From the NCBI RefSeq assembly GCF_024323335.1, contig NC_066579.1:359228665-359292664 (forward strand): a stretch of 64,000 bases of DNA. Reading direction: 5' to 3'. Shown in pieces: positions 59,576 to 64,000 of the stretch (its first letter is position 1; every line of letters starts with the position of its first letter). This stretch comes from Lathyrus oleraceus (lineage: Eukaryota; Streptophyta; Magnoliopsida; Fabales; Fabaceae). Below the pieces are notes generated by a model. That model ran no database searches. It saw only the letters and a program-made list of their open reading frames with translations, and was not told the DNA's origin. A program made the position numbers and the translations under genes.

Positions 59576-60580
59576 CCGAGCATCGATATCCTTGACCGTA
59601 CTCTGAGTTTCCTGTCGTTATGTTGTTGGTGTAAGCCATAGAGGCCAATACTTTTGGAACTTGTAGCGAATTATTTATTAATAATAAAAGGCTTTTTCTT
59701 TATTATGTTTATCTAATAAAATCCCTAGAATAGACAGTCCGTTTAATGTATCAAGTGTGACTTAATCATGAGATCACATTAAACATAAGAACATTATTCT
59801 TAAAGTATCCATAGTCGAGCTTTATTGTGAAGTGGGATAACATTAAAGCATTAAGACTATTATGTATATAGACTGATGATCACATCTCATGGATCATGGA
59901 TGAGGAGTTATCAAGTCTTAAACATATGTATGAATATTAAGAGTAATATTTATACTGGATTGACCCGCTATGAGAATACTATATAGAATGTTATGCAAAG
60001 TGTCATAAGTTATTCTCATGATGATAATGGTGTATACCACCCTTCGACCTGAAACCACTATGGATCCTAGATGTAGAGTCGAGTGCCTTATTGCTGATCA
60101 AACATTGTCCGTAACTGGATGACCATAAAGACAGTTGATGGGTACTCCACGAAGCATGCTAAGGGACATGAGTGACCTAGATGGAATTTTCCCATCTTGC
60201 GTAACAGGATAAATGTCTATTGGCCCAATATTGAACTGGACAAGGATGAAACAATCTATGCCTTGTGTTCAATATATACATAATGGCAAAAGGGTAATTG
60301 TACACATAAGTATTATCACAAAAGGATTTGTCAGATCACATGAAATTTTCGTGTCTTAGGTAGCAGTGATGTGTTACTAGATAATGCTCACTATTTATTA
60401 TGTTAAATACGTGATTTAATATAATTGCCAATGCCGCGAAAACCTACAGGGTCACACCCAAAAGGACGGATTGATGAGAGATAGAGTAACTAAGGAATAC
60501 CGTAATGTACAGTGCACTTAAGTGAATTATAGAACATCGTAAGGTACGATGTACTTAAGTAGAATACGAAATATGGTAAG
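59576..60580. other. LTR-like sequence interrupted by the second Ogre LTR
   Basis: It begins near TGTTGGTGTAAGCC (about 59622) and continues with AATAATAAAAGGC-type sequence resembling LTRs of Ty1/copia elements; no end is seen before the Ogre LTR at 60581. It has no coding capacity. Assignment is tentative. Confidence 0.35.
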
Positions 60581-63500
60581 TGTCGCATCCGCGAAAAACA
60601 ACCGGCGGGCTAAAACAAAACAACACAGAGCCGCCACCGTGCGTTATTTATCCCAAAAGAGGGAAAGGAAACGCTCGAAGTAAACCTGGGAAAAGCATGG
60701 TCTCGCGACCAAAGAGAATGGGATCGGGAGTCGGTTATGCGAAGGGAAGGTATTATCACCCCTACGCATTCGTCGTACTCGACGGGATACACGCTCAAAA
60801 GATAGAAAAAGGTTGCTAAAACAAACACCACACACACACACACTGAAGACAACACAGGTGGGAGAAGAGGGGAAGAGGGCTCGCTAGGACATCGCATCCT
60901 ATGCCTACGTATCTCATCTGGAACGAGAATCAGAGCTACCGTAGTTCGGCTCACGCACGCCGAAACAAAACAAAACATAAAAAGGCAAACATGGAACCCG
61001 AACGCCAATCGCTGGACTTACATCAGCTTCCGAACCAAACAAACCCACACTGGAAACCAGATGCCACTTGATGGACTTATACCGGACTCCAAGCACACAA
61101 CAAAAGGATACGGAATGCCAATCGTTGGGCTTACATCCGTCTCCTAACACACACAAGAAGAAACAAGCAACAAGTTACTAAGGAGTCTGGCACTCGAGCC
61201 TAGCAACTGTCAAGCAAACACACACAAAAAGAAAAAAGGTGTCCGGAGAGATCTCGTACGACCTCCTGCCTACGTACCTCATCTGGTATGAGGATCAGGG
61301 CAACGTAGTTCCCCTGAACAGGGGAGAAAGACTAGCCTAACCAGATACAGAGGGAGACACAACTAGGGAGACTATGACTCGAGCCTAGATGTTATCATGC
61401 ATATCATCCCTAAGTTAAGGTTGCTATCTATCTTCCTCAGCAGCAAGCTAATCCTAAACAGGCAAAGCAAAGCATGCAAGCATAATCAAAACAAAGCAAA
61501 CATTCACAATTAGCACACACTATATACAGACAAAGTGGGCCCACACAAAGGGTTAGGCTGCAAAAGCAAGCCAACTGTATCAGGTGATGTTAGCTCTTAA
61601 CCCTAACATTAAGAGTTAGGGTGAAGCAGATGAAATAGGAAGTGAGGGATGTGCCTCACAGCTCTTATCCCTGGCCAGGGAGACCTTTAGACAAAAGAAG
61701 TGTGGGTTCAGAAAGTGGGAACCCTTCTACACTTATGACGCTGACTCAATTGTACAACTGTACAAGGATCTTGGGTTAATATCCACAATGCATCAACACC
61801 AGTGGTGTGAGCAGAGGGATGACTCGACTGAATAGCAGGAGATAGATTGCACATCTCTTGTGTCTTCCAATTGCCTTAACAAAGGTCTTTTCCTGCTTGG
61901 CACAAAGATAAACAAGCACAAGCATTGCCTCATAAGGAGGACTTCAGACAGGTGCCTGGCTAAGTAACAGGCCAGGTCTTCCAGACTACATGGAGAAGAA
62001 ATGTTATACCTAAAATGGTTTATACAACCAAGCAACAACACAAGCAAGTTCACAATGAACTATAGCAACTAATGTACCTGAAATCAATCTAACTCAGTCA
62101 GTACACAGCTCAAACAGTCAAACAGACAATTACAAGTTAACAGTTAACTGTACATAAACAGACAAACAAACAAAGCAATGCACAAAGGTGCAACCCACAA
62201 GGCCTAAGTACAAGTCTCAAAGCCTACAAAACAAACTCAAGGTTAGTCACAAACAAGCAATAAACCAACTCCAATTGAATGCACATCATCAAGCATAAGC
62301 AATTGTGCTCTTTGACCTGAAACAAAAGCTCAAACATTAAGCACTAACCACTAGGACAAGGCCTAGGGTCAAAATGGGAGCAATAAACCAAAACAGAACA
62401 TGAAAATTATCAAAAATCAAGTTCAATCAAATAAGAAACAAATCCAAGTGGTCTCACATTCATATCATCAACCATTATCATTTCATGAAGCAAAGAGTAC
62501 AAATCATGCAATTTAGAACCTCATAGGACCAAACAGAAAGATCCAATTCAAATCAACTCACAAACATTTCAATAAATCCCCAAAAAGTTCATGGTCAAAC
62601 AGCATTCATAACATGACCTACACACCAAATTTCAAGTCATTTGGACCAAGGGAAGCAAGTCAATTAAAATCCATAAGGCAAGGTATGCAAATACAAGTCC
62701 ATACAAGGCACAAAATCATGCATCAACTTCAAGAAAGCATAAAATAGAGTAGGAACATGATAAATGCACCAAACCAAAGCCATGGAAAACTTCAAGATGT
62801 CTAGAATCACTCCACAAAATTTCAAGTCCATCCAATAAACAACAAGAATTTCATAAATCATATAAGATCATGACTCACAAAAGATCCACAATTGGTCAAA
62901 CAGAAAGGAAATTCTCAAACAAATTGGAAATGCACTAAAAAAATCCACAAAAATTCAGGAACAAACTTAACATCCAGGAGAGACAACATGCAAAAGTTCA
63001 GGTTATTTTGAGTTCATATGGCATGGTAACAAAAATCCACAAGTTGGACAAGAAATGGTGTGACACAAATTGTCACACCTCTAATGATCAGGTCATATCT
63101 CACAAACCAGGAATGCAAAAATCACAAATTCTATACCAAAATGCTCCTAAAGGCGTCTAGTTTACACATATAAAATTTCAAGAATTTTGGATTAAGCATC
63201 ATCATTTCATGATCAAAATAGCAAGCAAGGTGCAACAAATGACATGTTCACATAAACCCTAAGCCCAAACAGATTCCACACGTGCACAATTTTCATAAAA
63301 ATCACCACAAAATAATAGACAGGGCAAGGATCATGGCACAAAAAATCTCACATCAATTGGATTATTATTGCATGAGTTATGAATTTTGGAATGTAAAGAA
63401 AAATTAAAAAAAAGTGGAAGGAAGCATGTGAATCATGGAAACATAATGAAGAAAAATACAAAGGCCAAAGTGAGAGTGTCTCAGCATGGAATCGATCCAT

Positions 63501-64000
63501 GTTCGCCTTCAAAACCTGGCGCGCTTCAAGTGAAACGCGCCGTTTCACTAATACAGGTGGCGATGTCCAATTGGTGCATGGCATATAAACAATGAAAACA
63601 TGCAAAACAACGAGGACAAGGATCTAACACGATCTGGAAACGCAAATTGTTAGGGTTCATGTGACATTCATCATGTTCATCACTCAAGAACAATTTCGCA
63701 CAGAAAATCACAAGCAGCATACCAATAGAATCGTCTTATCATGCACATTAACAATCCAAGATCCATTAAACCTAATTCTAACTAACATGCTTGGATCGAT
63801 CAAAGGAAGTTTTGGTTATCAAACTTAAAATCACAAGAACTCATTCAATTCTCAGTGAAAATCAATGATTCAAAGCGCAGTACATTCAGCATGGCAAGAT
63901 CTATAGAAAGCACATCAATATTTCAAGAATTATGGAATTCGAGATCTGACCTCTATGAAGATACAGATGTGAAATCGCAGCTTCCAAGTCTTCAAAGGCA
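60581..64000 (-). repeat. Second Ogre LTR, partial (window edge)
   Basis: It begins TGTCGCATCC exactly as at 13031 and stays alignable by eye to about 16600 of the first copy. Unlike 13031 it is not preceded by a PBS (left flank ATATGGTAAG), so it is either the 3' LTR of another minus-strand Ogre to the right or a solo LTR. Hairpin modules at 60901-60950 and 61265-61310 and the T-arm-like hairpin at 63485-63501 correspond to those of the first LTR. Confidence 0.9.

Overview
The window is plant nuclear DNA, most likely from a large-genome legume of tribe Fabeae (Pisum/Vicia/Lathyrus/Lens group). The basis is an Ogre-type Ty3/gypsy element with a ~5 kb LTR and an extra ORF before gag, SIRE-like Ty1/copia and Athila-like elements, Mutator-like remnants, and one ordinary intron-rich plant gene. 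Nearly all of the rest is nested, decayed transposable elements. I see no bacterial-type operon, CRISPR array, rRNA or tRNA gene.

Layout. (1) 1-18017: one Ogre-type retrotransposon on the minus strand, cut by the left edge of the window. In transcription order it has a 4987-bp LTR (18017-13031), a PBS (13028-13011), a leader, ORF1, gag, protease, a putative intron, RT, RNase H and integrase. It is dead: it carries several nonsense and frameshift lesions, and a 2031-bp LTR-like insertion with a 5-bp target duplication splits RNase H. (2) 18018-24400: a short exon-like minus-strand piece, a gypsy solo LTR (18257-19672, target duplication CATAA), then a diverged plus-strand Ogre-related LTR with long (CT)n and (TA)n tracts and internal tandem repeats. 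(3) 24405-27381: 5' part of an Athila-like element on the minus strand (gag, PBS, LTR). (4) 27382-34140: fossils of LINE, MITE and gypsy origin. (5) 34503-37909: the only convincing host gene, a 12-exon NAP1 (nucleosome assembly protein 1) gene whose exons join in frame to 367 codons plus stop. (6) 40280-44030: a jumble of Mutator-like (MULE), plant-mobile-domain and OTU-like fragments, with one short open frame behind a good TATA box. (7) 48152-56753: a degraded SIRE-like copia element on the minus strand with both LTRs, a polypurine tract and a gag fragment but no recognisable pol. (8) 57625-59221: an Athila-like LTR; then a 62-bp tandem array; then an LTR-like sequence. (9) 60581-64000: a second Ogre LTR running off the right edge.

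Functionally, NAP1 stands alone as a chromatin chaperone gene; the element genes are relics. The observations I find most worth checking are structural. Diverged Ogre LTRs share a hairpin whose stem changes in a compensatory way beside a fixed TACGTAGGCA motif. The two Ogre LTRs also share a T-arm/B-box-like hairpin whose stem sequence has been replaced. Athila-like LTRs carry clusters of short inverted repeats at the same offset but with unrelated sequence. A canonical -1 slippery heptamer lies in exact register where the Ogre gag and protease frames part. All family assignments come from reading motifs; no database search was made.
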